From positions 248,001-312,000 of the forward strand of contig JAJTUP010000027.1 in the NCBI GenBank assembly GCA_021399435.1: a stretch of 64,000 nt of DNA. Reading direction: 5' to 3'. The notes beneath the pieces were generated by a model. It saw nothing but the letters and a program-made list of their open reading frames with translations. It was not told the DNA's origin and ran no database searches. The stretch's first letter is position 1, and the number at the start of each line of letters is the position of its first letter. The translations under genes and the position numbers were made by a program. This document shows, piece after piece, positions 1 through 15,217 of the stretch. Source of the DNA: Diaporthe sp. PMI_573. Taxonomy: Eukaryota; Ascomycota; Sordariomycetes; Diaporthales; Diaporthaceae.

Positions 1-432
1 GCGCGACGTCATGCGCTAAGATAAACCCGACCCTGTTCGATGCACCGCCAGGTCCGCCGGTTTCGGTGAGACATGCGAGCGCTATGGCAATCTTAAAGGC
101 AGTATGCGATTCCTATTATGATGCATTCTGACTGTGCCTTCCTGTTCTTTACAAGGTTCTGGTCAAGCCAGCATCGTACTGGATTGCTTCGTCGTAACAC
201 CGAACAGATTGAACTGCTGCAGGAGGCTTCGTCAGGACAAACTGGGTTGCAGGCGCCGAACGCCTCAGACCTCTCAATACACCTGCGCAAGGGGGTAAGG
301 AGCTGGTACCAAACTCGAGCCACGCGGGGTGTCGAGTCTTGTCTTTTGAATGGACCAGTCAAACGTTCATTGAGTTGAGAAAACTGCTGTCGCCCCATGT
401 GTTCGGCTATTATGTCCTCCTCTATGCGGGCA
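1..432. other. 3' flank without a recognisable gene
   Basis: This is the downstream flank of the minus-strand gene that follows. Small open frames occur on both strands, but none has recognisable protein content or a credible exon partner. A gene cut by the window edge cannot be excluded. Confidence 0.5.
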
Positions 433-1656
433 TCAATGGTCGACCTCATTGTCGTCGTCGTCGTCTTTACCGCGATCCCATTCCCGCTTCTCCCCTGCCT
501 TGCTCCATTGTACGTCGTCGATGCTCTTCTCGTCGCCCTTCTCCCACTTCTTGATCTGGTCCTCGTTAAAGCCGGCCTCGCGCAACCTATCCGCACCCTG
601 CTGCCTGTAACGGGCTCTATCCCTTAAAGCTTCCAAGGCGTCGTCCCAGTCATCGCGACCATCCTCATCTTCCATCTGCACGTCGGACTTCGGGTCATAG
701 TCGGAGGAGAATCTGCTGTCCATGCCCGACACCACGCGTAGCGCCCCGCGGCCTCGAGGCGTCTTCGGGGGAGGCGCTGGGCCGATCAGATCCTCAGGTG
801 GATCTGAGTCTGCGTCCTCTTTCTCTTTTTGCGCACGCCGCGACGGGCCTTCTGCTGGCTCTGTACCGTCGTCTGACCGGCTGGGCCTTCTCTGCGTGCC
901 CCTTTCCTCTCCCTTGCGCCTCAGCGGTGATCGGTGGCGGTGTTTTCTCGAGCTGCTCGTGGGAGATCGAGACCGATGCCGCCTCCCTCGATCGTCGGGT
1001 ACCGGGCCCTCGTCGCCAGAAGACGTATTCGCCCGCCTGGACCGGTCCTTCCCATCGTCGTCGTCTCGGCCTCTGCGCGCCTTGTACCTTTCAAGCGACC
1101 TCCTCCGCTTGCCGTCCTTATCGCGCGCTCGTTTCCGGGCGGTCGCCGTGTCGGCAAGTCGTCGCGCATCCTCTGCGGCCCGAGCTTTCTGTAGATCTGT
1201 GGTTTCTTCCTCCGCGGCGGCGGCACGCTTCCTCTTCTGGGCGGGCTGGCCTTGCAGCAGGGCAGCAATGTTCCCCAGCTGACGGCCGCGAATCTCGTTG
1301 GCAGTCGGCTTGTACCTTCGGCGCTTCTCCTCTTCTGTGTCGGCAAGCTCTTTCAAGCGCGCTTGAGAGTCGGCGAGTTCCTTCGCCGTGAGCGTCCTGT
1401 TGTGGTGTTCGGTGCCCTTGATGATGTTCCTCAGGAATCGGGTGTTAGGCTTGGCCTTGTTGGCTGGTCTAGAGACGATGTATCAGCGGCCGAAAGGGAG
1501 AGGTGCGAAGGTGTCGAGTCCTGCGAACCTGGAGCTGGAGGGTGATGAGGTGTAGGCTTCCATTCCCATGGTGGAGTATTTCAAGGAGCAATCCTTGGCT
1601 TCTTTTGCGAGTAGTTCAGCGACGTGATCGTCGGTAAGCAAGTCGTCGTTTCCCAT
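433..1656 (-). CDS. RS-rich splicing-associated protein (GPALPP-motif / 'Prp38B-like' family)
   Basis: Two exons: 1656-1529 and 1468-433, with a 60-nt intron whose GCTGATAC looks like a branch site; its donor (GTTCGC) is weak. The product is about 387 residues. The N-terminus has LLTDDHVAELLAKEA, then NTRFLRNIIKGTEHHN, then a long Arg/Ser/Asp/Glu-rich region with many RSRSP-like stretches. The C-terminal third has DLIGPAPPPK, SDYDPKSDV, and a conserved block from DDWDDALEALRDRARYR to KAGEKREWDRGK. That order is what fungal proteins annotated as pre-mRNA-splicing factor 38B show; the IGPAxPP and C-terminal block also match GPALPP-motif proteins. A nuclear role linked to the spliceosome is inferred from family and RS content; the sequence shows no enzyme. 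It is divergent from the Sos7 gene and shares a 417-bp promoter region with it. Confidence 0.75.
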
Positions 1657-2073
1657 GTTGAAGCAGGCGCAATGAGGATTCCGGGTTTGTCCAGGAGAGC
1701 ATGCGGTAGCCTCGATTTGCGAGACAGAAGGTTACGTTCGCTGAGGAAGCAAGACTAGGTGCCGATGGCGTGGATCCTGCCGACATCGTCCCGTGCAGGA
1801 TACTCCAGTCAAAGCCCGCTAGTCCTGTTTGGGCAATGTAAATAAACTCGGCGCGCCGTTGAGGTCCCCGCGCAGCCTCACTTGTCACAATGATGCACTG
1901 CAGTAGCAGCAGTACAACAGACAACACGCAGCAAGAGTTCTGAACTAACAGAGGCTAATTTGAAAACTGATTGCAATCACGCCTCGGAATCTGCGACACG
2001 GTTTCCCGGACAAAACGGGTGACTCCACTGATTGCCAGCCAGGCCATCCAGCGCGAGCTGGGCAACCCGAACC
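1657..2073. promoter_or_regulatory. divergent promoter region between the splicing-associated gene and SOS7
   Basis: The two start codons face away from each other across 417 bp, so this stretch must hold both promoters and leaders. No clear TATA box or named site was seen. Confidence 0.5.
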
Positions 2074-2928
2074 ATGGCAGCAAAAAAGGCCGCGGAGGTC
2101 CTGCACCAACTGGAGGACCTCCAATCAGACCATGGAATTTCCATCATAAAACTCAGCGAGCCAATATCCTCGGTGCTGCCACAGCCAGGCCAGGACGCCA
2201 ACAGCACCCGCACCTCAGACGTGTCCAGCTCGTCCGTGGACGCGACGCCGGCAAGCCTGGAGGCCGACCTGGCGCATTACAAGGAACTGTTTGCGAAGCT
2301 ACGTTTCTCCTACGTTGAGCAGGTCACCAAGGAGAAGTTCATCCGCGCCATCGTCGGGGAGCCTCCCCTGATCGTCACGCCGCAGGAGAATGTTGAGCTG
2401 GAGAAGCAGAACGCCGCGGCCAAGGCGCAGCTCAAGGCGCTCAAGATGGAGGTCGCCGACACGGTCGAAGCGCTGGAGAGCAAGGGGCGAGAGCTGAGCA
2501 GGAAGTACGAGGCTGTGCAGATGGAGACGGCCACGCTGCGGGAGATGCCCGAGAGGGTCACCGGGCTGGAGGAGAGGATCGCGGAGCTGCGGGAGCAGCT
2601 GCAGCCGGGCGAGAACCCGAGCCTCAACTTGCCGTTGGCCAAGACCCTGGAGCTCGTCGCGGAGAAGAAGCTGCAGAGGCACGAGCTGGAGAGGCAGCTG
2701 GAGCAGCTCCGTGCGCAGGTCCCGCGCAAGAGGAAGGAGATGGAGAGGCTGCAGACCGAACTGCAGCCCCTGGAGGTCAAGAGGCAGAACAGCCAGGCGG
2801 CGGCGAGGGAGGCGCGCAGGAGGAAGGAGCAGGCACTGGGTGGCGTCGAGGATGACCTGGAGGAGAGGGGCAGGTGGTGGAGGGCTTCCGAGGCAGCACT
2901 GAAGCAGATGTTGGAGACTGGAAGCTGA
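2074..2928 (+). CDS. sos7: kinetochore protein Sos7 (KNL1/Spc7 partner)
   Basis: Single exon, 284 residues. The chosen start is the ATG in ACCATGG at 2074, a good fungal context; the frame is open further upstream but without an ATG. Around residues 65-110 is the segment YKELFAKLRFSYVEQVTKEK followed by FIRAIVGEPP, the recognisable part of the Sos7 family, which includes yeast Kre28 and functional counterparts of ZWINT. The rest is nearly all heptad-like coiled coil rich in Glu, Leu, Arg and Gln, from about residue 115 to 275. In fission yeast Sos7 binds the C-terminal part of Spc7 at the outer kinetochore; the same role is inferred here. The family call rests on the conserved segment and the coiled-coil layout. 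Confidence 0.82.
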   Translation: MAAKKAAEVLHQLEDLQSDHGISIIKLSEPISSVLPQPGQDANSTRTSDVSSSSVDATPASLEADLAHYKELFAKLRFSYVEQVTKEKFIRAIVGEPPLIVTPQENVELEKQNAAAKAQLKALKMEVADTVEALESKGRELSRKYEAVQMETATLREMPERVTGLEERIAELREQLQPGENPSLNLPLAKTLELVAEKKLQRHELERQLEQLRAQVPRKRKEMERLQTELQPLEVKRQNSQAAAREARRRKEQALGGVEDDLEERGRWWRASEAALKQMLETGS

Positions 2929-7045
<4,117 letters not shown>

Positions 7046-7846
7046 ACTGCCCCCGGTTCTGGCATCCTCTGAAGAGTTTGAGGTCGCAAGCTCATCAACA
7101 CACCTCACCTACCCCTACCTCAAAAAGCGTCGCTCCGGATTTGGTATTTGCCATCAGCTCATTGCAAGCTTGGTGCAGCTGATCACATGGATGACAGGAG
7201 ATGGTCAGGCGATTTCTGCGAGCACAACCATCTCATGCCTGGGTCGAGATAGAGTCTTAGACGTGATTTAGGGTCGCAGTAATCAGGAATTCCCTTGAGT
7301 ATAAAACCATGTGCCATGTACAAGTTGCTTGTGAATGCTTGTGACCACCGTGACTGCCCCCTGTACGTTGCTGCCTGGTGTTTTGCGTTGCGCATGAGGT
7401 GTATCTTGCTGCCGTCATCGATGACACCTGGGTGAGGTCTGATTTACATTCCGTGATAGTCGGGCGTGTGATGCTGACCGACCTCACCCGGGACCAAATC
7501 AAATGCAGCCCTGTTTATTCCCCATTGACTCGAGCTGTTTCCTGCATCCTGGCTCCTGGCCCGTCTTTCTCTGCACTCTCGCTGCCTCTGCTCACTAGGT
7601 TCGGTGCTGCCGCCACCTGTGGCCGGCTCGAGGGATCTGGCTGGATATGGTAGGTTGCCTCGAGTGCCCCGTGGTATTTTATTGAAGGCGTGTCTGGACA
7701 TGGAACAAAAAGTTGAATGGGGATTTTGGCTCCACTTTGACCTCGTAGTATACGGGTTCTACATGCACCACCACGGGCCGTGCGTGGCAACAGCATTACA
7801 CTATCTAGATATCTATCCTCTCTATCCTTTACCCATCTCCGGCTAC
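7046..7846. other. convergent intergenic region, tef1 / SLS1 3' ends
   Basis: The 3' ends of tef1 (+) and SLS1 (-) face each other here. No gene is seen; the stretch should hold both 3' untranslated regions. Confidence 0.5.
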
Positions 7847-10800
7847 CTATCGCACCCATGAGATGCTAGTCCTGACCCGCTCCTCCCCGTCAGCCTTCTG
7901 CACGAGGTGGCCTGGCTGGCCCGTGGCCAGCTGGTAGACAGAGCGCAGGAAGAAGGTGGCGTTCATGGCCTCCTTGGCCCTGCGCAGCTCATCGTCGTAG
8001 CCCGGCACGGCCTCGAGGCTCAGCTCGGCGCGCCGCCCGCCGCCCGCGCCGCCCTCGATGCTCGTGTACACGAGCTTCCACCCGTCGTACGTCGTCTCCG
8101 CCGCGTAGCGGAACTCAAGCCCCGCGAACACGTACGACGCCTTCCGGACCTCGTTGCCCTCGGGCATGTGCGGGAGGTTCTGGGGCGGCTGTGCCGCCGC
8201 CGCCGCCGCCTTCTTCATTTTCTTTGCATCCGCCCTCGAGTTCGTCTTGGCCGCGGCGATGTCGAGGGGCGGCGCCAGGAGCCACCTCGGCAGCCCCAGG
8301 TTGTGCAGCCGCGGGGGTGTCTTGAGCCTGCCCTTTCGGAGATCAAAGCGCGACTTGTTGAGGAACTCGCGCAGCGGCTCCATGCCCTCGGTGGAGTCGA
8401 TGTTGTTCGAGGAGAGCTCGGCGTACTCGTGCTGTGTCGTGCGGACGTCGACGTGCTCCGCAGGGAGGAGGATGTCGGAGATGCTCGTCCTGTTTATGGC
8501 GCGGAGGGAGTGGATTGCTTTGATCTCGAGGTCGTCACCACTAAGGCGCAGCTCGAGAGGCGGTGCTCTCTCGGTATAAATGGAGGATTCAGCGCCCTCC
8601 GAGTACGGGACGAAACGCATGAGAATGGTTAATGCTCTGCCCTCGGTGGTTCCGTCATAGGGGGCCCATCCGGGGAGGGCCATTTCAGCCACGTGAGGAA
8701 TCAGAGGGGCGAACGTTCTCGGCCAGTTGGCAAGAGTGGTTGGTATGTCCGGACGAGCGATGCTCTCAGCAAACTTGGGCCCACCGAGGTGTAAGACATG
8801 CCCGAATGCTGCGGTGGTCGTAATTTTGAAAGGTCGCCAACCAGACGGAGTGGCATCCGTAGCTTCTGGCTCCTGCGCTGAAACCTGTTCTTTGGGCAGT
8901 TCCTCTTCCAATTTGGGAAGTCCTAGTGGGCTCACTGATTCGTAAAATCTGTCCACTTTGCGCTGGTATGTCGAGGCCGGCAGAGCAAGATCTTCTTCCG
9001 TAGGCTCAACTTTGAATTGGAGGACGTCAGTCGTCAGCGGCCACGCCCTGGCTATACGATGCTGCTCTGGCGTGAGTGGCAGACAAAGTCGAGCCCATTC
9101 GCTGCGCCGGTTTGCCCATGAGAGTTTCTCCTTGTTATTGTGGTCGTTGATAAGCTTGCCATTTCCCTCAACATCGGGGTAGACTGTGAGGTTGCTCCAT
9201 GTTCTGGCCGGTGGATTGGCTGTCAAAAGTAGGCGGAAAACCTCGTCCGCTACATTCTCGAGCGTAGATTGCGACTTGTCGTCCCAGACATCGATCCAGG
9301 TAACATGAATCTGCAGGTCACTGTCAGCGAGCCGGCCAACCAAATGTAGAATGAGGCTTTTAGCTCTACTTGCCGCTTCTCTTTCGGGACCGAATTGAAC
9401 AACCGAGTTCGTAATTCTTCCAAGCTCTTCCAGTGTCGCATCATCTAGGTTTTGCACAGAAACCCGGTCCAATTCGAGAGTTTTGGTCTTGATTTTCTGT
9501 AGCGCATTATCCAACCAATTTAGACACGTCTCAGCAACGGTTTTGGGGGCTGTTATGCGAACGAGATTGCTGGAACGTCGAACTTCGATCTGCTGTCCCT
9601 CCTCCAGCAAGCGTCGCGATATTTCCCGCAGCCACAATTGAGAACCGACTGGAACATTCACTGTCAGTAACGCAACAGGGACTTGTTTCGACGGTGCTGT
9701 ACTCACGAGTGAGGAGTTTGAATTCCAGATCGCACACTCGGATGTCAACACGGCCATTGCCGTCCATGAGTTCGCGTATCGACATGCCCCAGCACTCCCG
9801 CACGAGCTGGACGACTAGCCTCTGCTTTGGCGGCATCGATTTCATGATATACCCCGACAAGGGATATTGTGCTTCTTCCACAGCACCGTCCACATAAGGA
9901 GTCCAATGTGCCTCCTCAATCATCCAAGCACGCTGTCGACGCTTGGGAAGTACGTCCGCTGGTATGGTCGGTTCGTCGCTGGAAGTCTCGGCCTCGCCAA
10001 AGACCTCATCCTTGATGGTCTCCAAAATTTGCTGCTCACGGTGCCATACCACATATTTCTCGAGCTGAAGGATCGTGAAACCACTCAAGAGCGTGTTGAA
10101 CAGGGACTTGTACTCCCGTGCGGACACAATTTGGCGGTCCGGTTTCAGTCCATGGATATTTTTCACGACGTCGTCCAGGCTGAGGTCGTCCAGTTCGTCC
10201 AGGAAATCTTCCATCTTCAAGCCGTCGTCCGCTACTTTCTCTGAGTTGGCTTCCACTGGACGGGCCCTTCTTTCCCATTGACCGCCATCCCTTAGAACAA
10301 TGACCTCAGCTGCTTTACCAAGAGAGTCAACGCCAAGTTTCGAAGCATCTTCTACCAGCAGCATGTCGCCCCTTCTGTGCTCTTTCTTCCGACCTCTGGT
10401 GGTGCCACCGATTTTCCGAATCAGGGAATCGTCGAAGTCTTTCTCTGCTTGCTTCTCATTCCCAATGTCACGAACTCTGGCAGTGCCCTCTTGAATGGTA
10501 GCTTTCTTGCCCACCGTGTCCGCCTTTTCATCCTTTATGTCGGATTCGGTTTTGGTGTTATCTTCCATGTCCACCACACCATCCTCTCCAGTGAACTTTT
10601 CGGGCTCGCGACCAGCTGGAGCGGCTCGGGGATGTACGTCAAAGAGCGGAGGAAGGCCCCAATCATCGGCAATAGCGGAGTTCCCTCTACCAGAGGCTGG
10701 ATTTCTGGAGAATTCCGCGGCAGCCCGCGTAAGAATGTTCTCGATCTTCCGACCATCCTCGTTTCCAGCCAACTTCTCGGGCTTGGCTTTTCCGGAACAG

Positions 10801-11510
10801 GAGCTTTTCGCCAAGTGCCGATGCAGCAGCTTCTTCGTGCCAAAGCTATTCCCGCATTTCGGACATTTGAGATCTCTTGGTGGCTTCAGCGACACACAGC
10901 CCTGCTTGGTGTGGTCACCGCGGGTTGCCAGACTGGGGAAGACCTTTTGACAATGAGGATATGTGCGATTTGCCGGCGCGCTAGCTGCCTTGGATAGATA
11001 ATCCTGCTGGGGCTGGCCCACTGACAAGTTCTTGCCTTGATCTATCTTCCATCTATCTGCCCGGTCTTGTATTCTGTACTGGGGCTCGCTCGTGAGCGCC
11101 GTTTCTGGGGGGTCGACATCGGCTCGTGAAATCTGATCCCGCTCGGCGTTTCTCTCAATGCCGCTCAGAGTATGATTATCGGTCACGCCCCTTTCAGGGA
11201 GATCAAGAGCGTTCCCAAGAGTATCCCGCGGTGGATCGGACAAAGTCAGCTCAGGATCCACGGAGGGGGAGGGCACGTCGGGTTGAGGCTGCCGAGATCC
11301 GTCAGGCCTCTGATCCATCTCGCGGCCATGCTCTTTTATGTCGGCTGTAGGCGGGAGGTCCGCTGGCCGGGAGGTCGTGGCATCGGAGGCACATTGTCGT
11401 CGCCTACCGCGGAATGGCGCTGCGGCAAGCAGTGGAGGTGCTCGACGGGCCACGGCGCGAATTTGGCATCTGAGACAGATCGAGCCACCCAATGCCGAGG
11501 GAGAGAACAT
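7847..11510 (-). CDS. sls1: mitochondrial inner-membrane-associated regulator Sls1 with zinc-finger-like insert
   Basis: Two exons: 11510-9707 and 9648-7847, joined across a 58-nt intron (GTGAGT...TTCCAG) to give about 1201 residues. The first 45 residues are rich in Arg, Ala and Leu and nearly free of acids, a typical mitochondrial leader. Residues about 184-240 contain two Cys/His clusters, the second matching C-x2-C-x12-H-x5-C (CPKCGNSFG...HRHLAKSSC). A low-complexity acidic region follows, then from about residue 440 the conserved Sls1 part, including the stretch leading to LLTLGSQLWLREISRRLL at the splice junction. In yeast Sls1 is a matrix-side membrane protein that couples mitochondrial transcription with translation of membrane proteins; that role is inferred. 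The protein is much longer than yeast Sls1, and the zinc-finger-like block is unexpected. Divergent from NSE3. Confidence 0.8.
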
Positions 11511-11924
11511 GAAGGCAAATTTAAAACCGTGAGAGGCCTCAAGTCGAGACGGGAGGAGTTGAGTGGCACGCAGAGCTGGGGAAAAGCTGGTGGCTTAGAA
11601 TCCAAAAATTTATTTGGCGCTCTCGACTTACACGACCTCCGGCAGGCACCTTACAACTGTACCTGGGTACTTCGGTGCAGTGAAGTACCTACCCATAGTA
11701 CCTACCCAAACAGGCAGGTTCCCAGGCAGGCGGAAAGCAAAAGTATCCGTGCCAGGCAGTGCTACCGGGCCCGCGAACGCGCCAAGGTCCCAAATCATGC
11801 AAGGTCGCGTCACCTCGCGAGGAAGCTAATTTCGGCCCATGCATTTCTGGTATATCCTCTCGACACATTGGTATTCTTGTGGGTTGACGGTAGGTTGAGC
11901 CCAATTGTCACCTCCACTGCCAAC
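11511..11924. promoter_or_regulatory. divergent promoter region, SLS1 / NSE3
   Basis: 414 bp separate the two start codons. At about 11690-11720 are repeated TACCTACCC / AGTACCT words, part of the ACCTACCT-type motif that recurs in other intergenic regions of this window. No TATA box was noticed. Confidence 0.5.
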
Positions 11925-13149
11925 ATGCCCTCTACATCGAGAAGGTCACGCCCAGTGAGTGTCACCTCGTCGGCGCGTCCGTCATGCCTGTCAGGCTAAC
12001 TCAATTTCAAGATCGCCAACGACGCAGACGAGGAACAGCGGCCACGACAACGCCAGCGCCGCGACGAGCCAGAAAGCGATGACGACGACGAAGAAGACGC
12101 CGAGGATGCAGAGGATGCAGAGGATGTAGAGGATTCAGAGGATGCGGAAGGCGGGGTTCAGGTCGAGTCGGCAGACGGCCAGTTGATCAAGAGGCTTGTC
12201 AGATATGCCCTGGCGTGTGATTTCGCTCGAGCACCAATACGAAGGGATGGCATCAAGGAGAGAGGTACATTGGTTCGGTAATTCCAGATGCTGCAATGGT
12301 GTGATCTGACAGAAAAGACAGTTCTGGGTGATCGCAGTCGAGCATTTAGGAGGGTGTTCGACGGAGCGCAGAAGACCCTCCGCGCCGTGTTCGGCATGGA
12401 AATGGTCGAGCTTCCCGTGAGGGATAAGCTGACCAAGGAGGAGAAGCGCAAAGGTATTTGGAAGAACATTCCTTCTGTCCGCACACACTTCTGACGAAAA
12501 CACTCCCGCAGCCGCGAAATCCAAGTCCAAATCTTCGAACTCCAACAGCTACGTCCTCGTCTCTGTACTCCCCGATACCTACAAGACCTCGAAGATCATC
12601 GCGCCCTCGAAATTCCTCAGCGCGGAAGATGAGGCTGCCTACGTAGCCTTCTATACGGTGCTCATCTCGCTGATCCGCCTCAACGGCGGCGAGATGAGCG
12701 ACTCGAGGCTGAAGCGCTACCTACGGCGCCTCAACGCGGAAACCAACTCTTTCCACAGCACGAAGACAGAAGATACACTGGCAAGACTGCAGAGGCAAGG
12801 CTATCTGATCAAGAACGTCGACAAGGAGGCGCGACAGCACGGCGATGAACAGGAGGCTACGACATGGTACGTGGGACCGCGGGGCAAGATCGAAGTAGGC
12901 GACGAGGTCGTGGCCGGGGTAGTTAGGGAAGTCTGGGGCGAGCAAGATGACGACGAGCTCGAGGCGAAATTGCAAAATAGCCTGCTGATCCAGGACAAGA
13001 AGACGTCTGCACAGAACGGGGATGCTGCAAATGACGGCGCCTCGAATAATGGCAACGAGCGCGCTTCTGTGGACAACGGCGAGGGCCCAGGTAGGAGGAG
13101 ATCAGGCCGGCGGCGCCAAGCTGACGAAGATCAGGACCAAGAAGACTGA
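11925..13149 (+). CDS. nse3: SMC5/6 complex subunit Nse3 (MAGE domain)
   Basis: Four exons: 11925-11954, 12012-12264, 12322-12453 and 12512-13149; introns of 57, 57 and 58 nt, the first with a GCTAAC branch site. The product is 350 residues. Residues about 20-60 are a Glu/Asp tract with a repeated EDA(E) unit encoded by a GAGGATGCA repeat. The MAGE homology domain runs from about residue 70 (LIKRLVRYALACDFARAPI) to 290 and includes VYTVLISLI-like helices in the form FYTVLISLIRLNGGEMSD and the winged-helix end QGYLIKNVDK...TTWYVGPRGK. A charged tail follows. Nse3 with Nse1 and Nse4 forms the kite subcomplex that binds DNA and regulates Smc5/6 in repair and chromosome segregation. Confidence 0.9.
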
Positions 13150-13524
13150 AACGTGGGAGACGAAGGGAGAGAGAAATGGTCTCTCGCTCATCTGCAATTG
13201 CTATTTCTAGATCAACGCCCTCCTTGGACGAACCCCGGACCATCCATCTCCAGCTGCGCGGCTATGCCTGGAATGGAAGAAGAATTTTGATACCCCGAGA
13301 CGCAGCCAATGCTGTTTTTGCATTTCCTGCCCGCCAATTCCCACGGACTTCTGTATTGGAAGTTCTATTTCCCGCGGTGTCGTAGTAGCAGGCCAATACG
13401 CCCATAGATTCGGCGCATGGTGATTTGAAGTCGACGTTGCCGCTCATCATCGAGTGTTCCATTCGCATGGCTAAGGTATTGCGTGAATACATCGTTTGTC
13501 GTCGCACAAGCCTCGCATAGCTTT
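13150..13524. other. convergent intergenic region, NSE3 / SF3B5
   Basis: Short gap between two convergent genes; it holds their 3' untranslated sequences and nothing else that I recognise. Confidence 0.5.
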
Positions 13525-13882
13525 TCATGAGCCTCCATTGTCCGTGGCTGGCAGCGCCAACTCGTCCTCCCTGAGCGGCGGGGGCCCGACCGGCTGGACC
13601 ATCTGTCGGATGAGCTCGGCCCTGACCTTTGCCGTGGGCTCGTTCTGGGCGAGGGCCATGTAGGAGAGCAAGGGTGTGTGTCCAACGACGCTGGCCTTGG
13701 TGTCGCGCTGGATGTTGGTCTTCCACTCCCAGCTCGTCGTGTCAGGGTGCCCGGTACCGATGTACTTGGCCTGGAGGCGCTCGAGCTCTTGTTGTGTGCG
13801 GAGCTTGTCGGCCTATGTCGGGTGGGTTAGTTTGGTCAATGCTTCGGAGCGACCAGATCGGCATTGGGTAGAGACGCACCAT
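13525..13882 (-). CDS. splicing factor 3b subunit 5 (SF3b10 / Ysf3)
   Basis: Two exons: 13882-13880, which is only the ATG, and 13812-13525; the 67-nt intron runs GTGCGT...ACATAG. The product is 96 residues, slightly longer than the human 86 because of a Ser/Gly/Asp-rich tail. The sequence ADKLRTQQELERLQAKY, GTGHPDTTSWEW, then GHTPLLSYMALAQNEP and a helix ending MVQPVGPPPLRED is the complete family pattern. SF3b5 is a small stabilising subunit of the SF3b part of U2 snRNP, contacting SF3b1. A start codon standing alone as an exon is noteworthy. Confidence 0.93.
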
Positions 13883-14506
13883 TTTGACTTGTGTGTGGAA
13901 GAGGGGTGGAGTTGAAGTGGCGGGAGGTCGGAGCAGAACGCGACACGAGGGCGGCCGCTGGGTGCGGCCTGGAAAGTCGCGGGAGGGCGGCCCAAGGGCT
14001 TAAGTGCCCATCACCTCGATAGGTGGATACTACTCTTACACAGCATACCCGGCAGCTTTCACTGCCCACGGCGGTAATTTTTTTATTTTTTTTTTGGGAA
14101 CGGGGATTTGGATTCAGAACGATTTTGCAAGCTCAAAGCGTTCATGGTATCATAGGTGTATAAGTGAGGAGTGCATCTAACCGACGATGAGCGACACGAG
14201 GCCCTCCGTGACCAGACAACGGCCTGGCACAATTTGTCGGTCACGAACTGCAACCTGCTCCAGGATGCAAACATCTCGAGGCGGGGCCTGTCGCTCTTTC
14301 CCCCGTCCTTTACGGTATCCTCCTCCCCTGCTCTGGCCGCTGAGCTCCTGTTGTACAAGGCACTGTTGATGTACATTGGCCTTCTCCGAGCCCGGCAACG
14401 CCATAGATAGACAATGCCCAACCCGTCAAGGTACCTGATCCAGCCTCCGAATGCCCTCAGCTCGTAGAGCCCATGTCACAGTGAAGCCGCTCGTGTTTGA
14501 GACGGC
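13883..14506. other. intergenic region with an A/T homopolymer
   Basis: Between two minus-strand genes. A T-rich tract lies at 14077-14095. No gene is recognised. Confidence 0.45.
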
Positions 14507-15217
14507 TCAGTCCCAGCTTTTGATATAGTTGGCATGTCAGTAGGGCTCACGGACAAGGTTTGGTGGCCGGGCACTCGAGCAACGGCGTCAACGTACCCTT
14601 GGTCCTTTTGTCGCACGATACCTCCCTTGTTTCCCTTTTGTTTGCCCTGCATGACGGTCAGTCTGCCGTAGCCCACCAAGTTGTCCATAGGGAAATGGCC
14701 AGCATACCGAGATACCGCCCTCGACCACCAATCGATCCAGCTCGAAGAAATGGCCGACCACCGTTTGCCGCTGCCACATGTTAGCTTCCCTATCCTCTGC
14801 GAAACGGATGGCGCGGAGGCCACTCGTTTTGGATGCCATCCCGAGAGACGAGGCAAGAGACACGGCCGCACCTTCATCATCTGCAGCTCCTTCAGGCCCT
14901 TCTGCACCAGCTCCTGTATCTTCCTCTGGTCCTCGACCGCCTTGTTCTCGCGGAACGCGTCCCGTGTCCGCCTTTTCGCGTATTCTCTGAAATTGTAGGA
15001 CGCGAATTGCTCGCTCTGTCGGAGGAGTTGGCGGTACTGGCACGAAAAGTGGTCAATATCACTGTTTTTTTTTTCCCTTTGGAGGCGGGGGGGGGGGGCG
15101 CGCGTCTTCTGCGCCGCCTGCGACCCGAGACCGGTGTTGCAGCCTGGACCGCGAGGAACTCACCAGCGACCGCACTTGGTGGGGCGAATCGCCCTTGAGC
15201 GCCGATGATAGCGACAT
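14507..15217 (-). CDS. isd11: LYR-motif iron-sulfur cluster biogenesis protein Isd11
   Basis: Five exons: 15217-15164, 15036-14872, 14770-14708, 14646-14597 and 14516-14507; introns 127, 101, 61 and 80 nt. The product is 113 residues. The LYR motif is split by the first intron ([21 protein letters not shown]), followed by the basic [12 protein letters not shown] helix, a helix with [16 protein letters not shown], and [18 protein letters not shown]. The tail [11 protein letters not shown] matches other filamentous-fungal Isd11 proteins as I remember them and fixes the last two introns; the last exon codes only for the end of that tail. Isd11 binds and stabilises the cysteine desulfurase Nfs1 in the mitochondrial matrix. 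The first intron holds an odd run of about 12 G next to a run of A on the coding strand. Confidence 0.9.
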
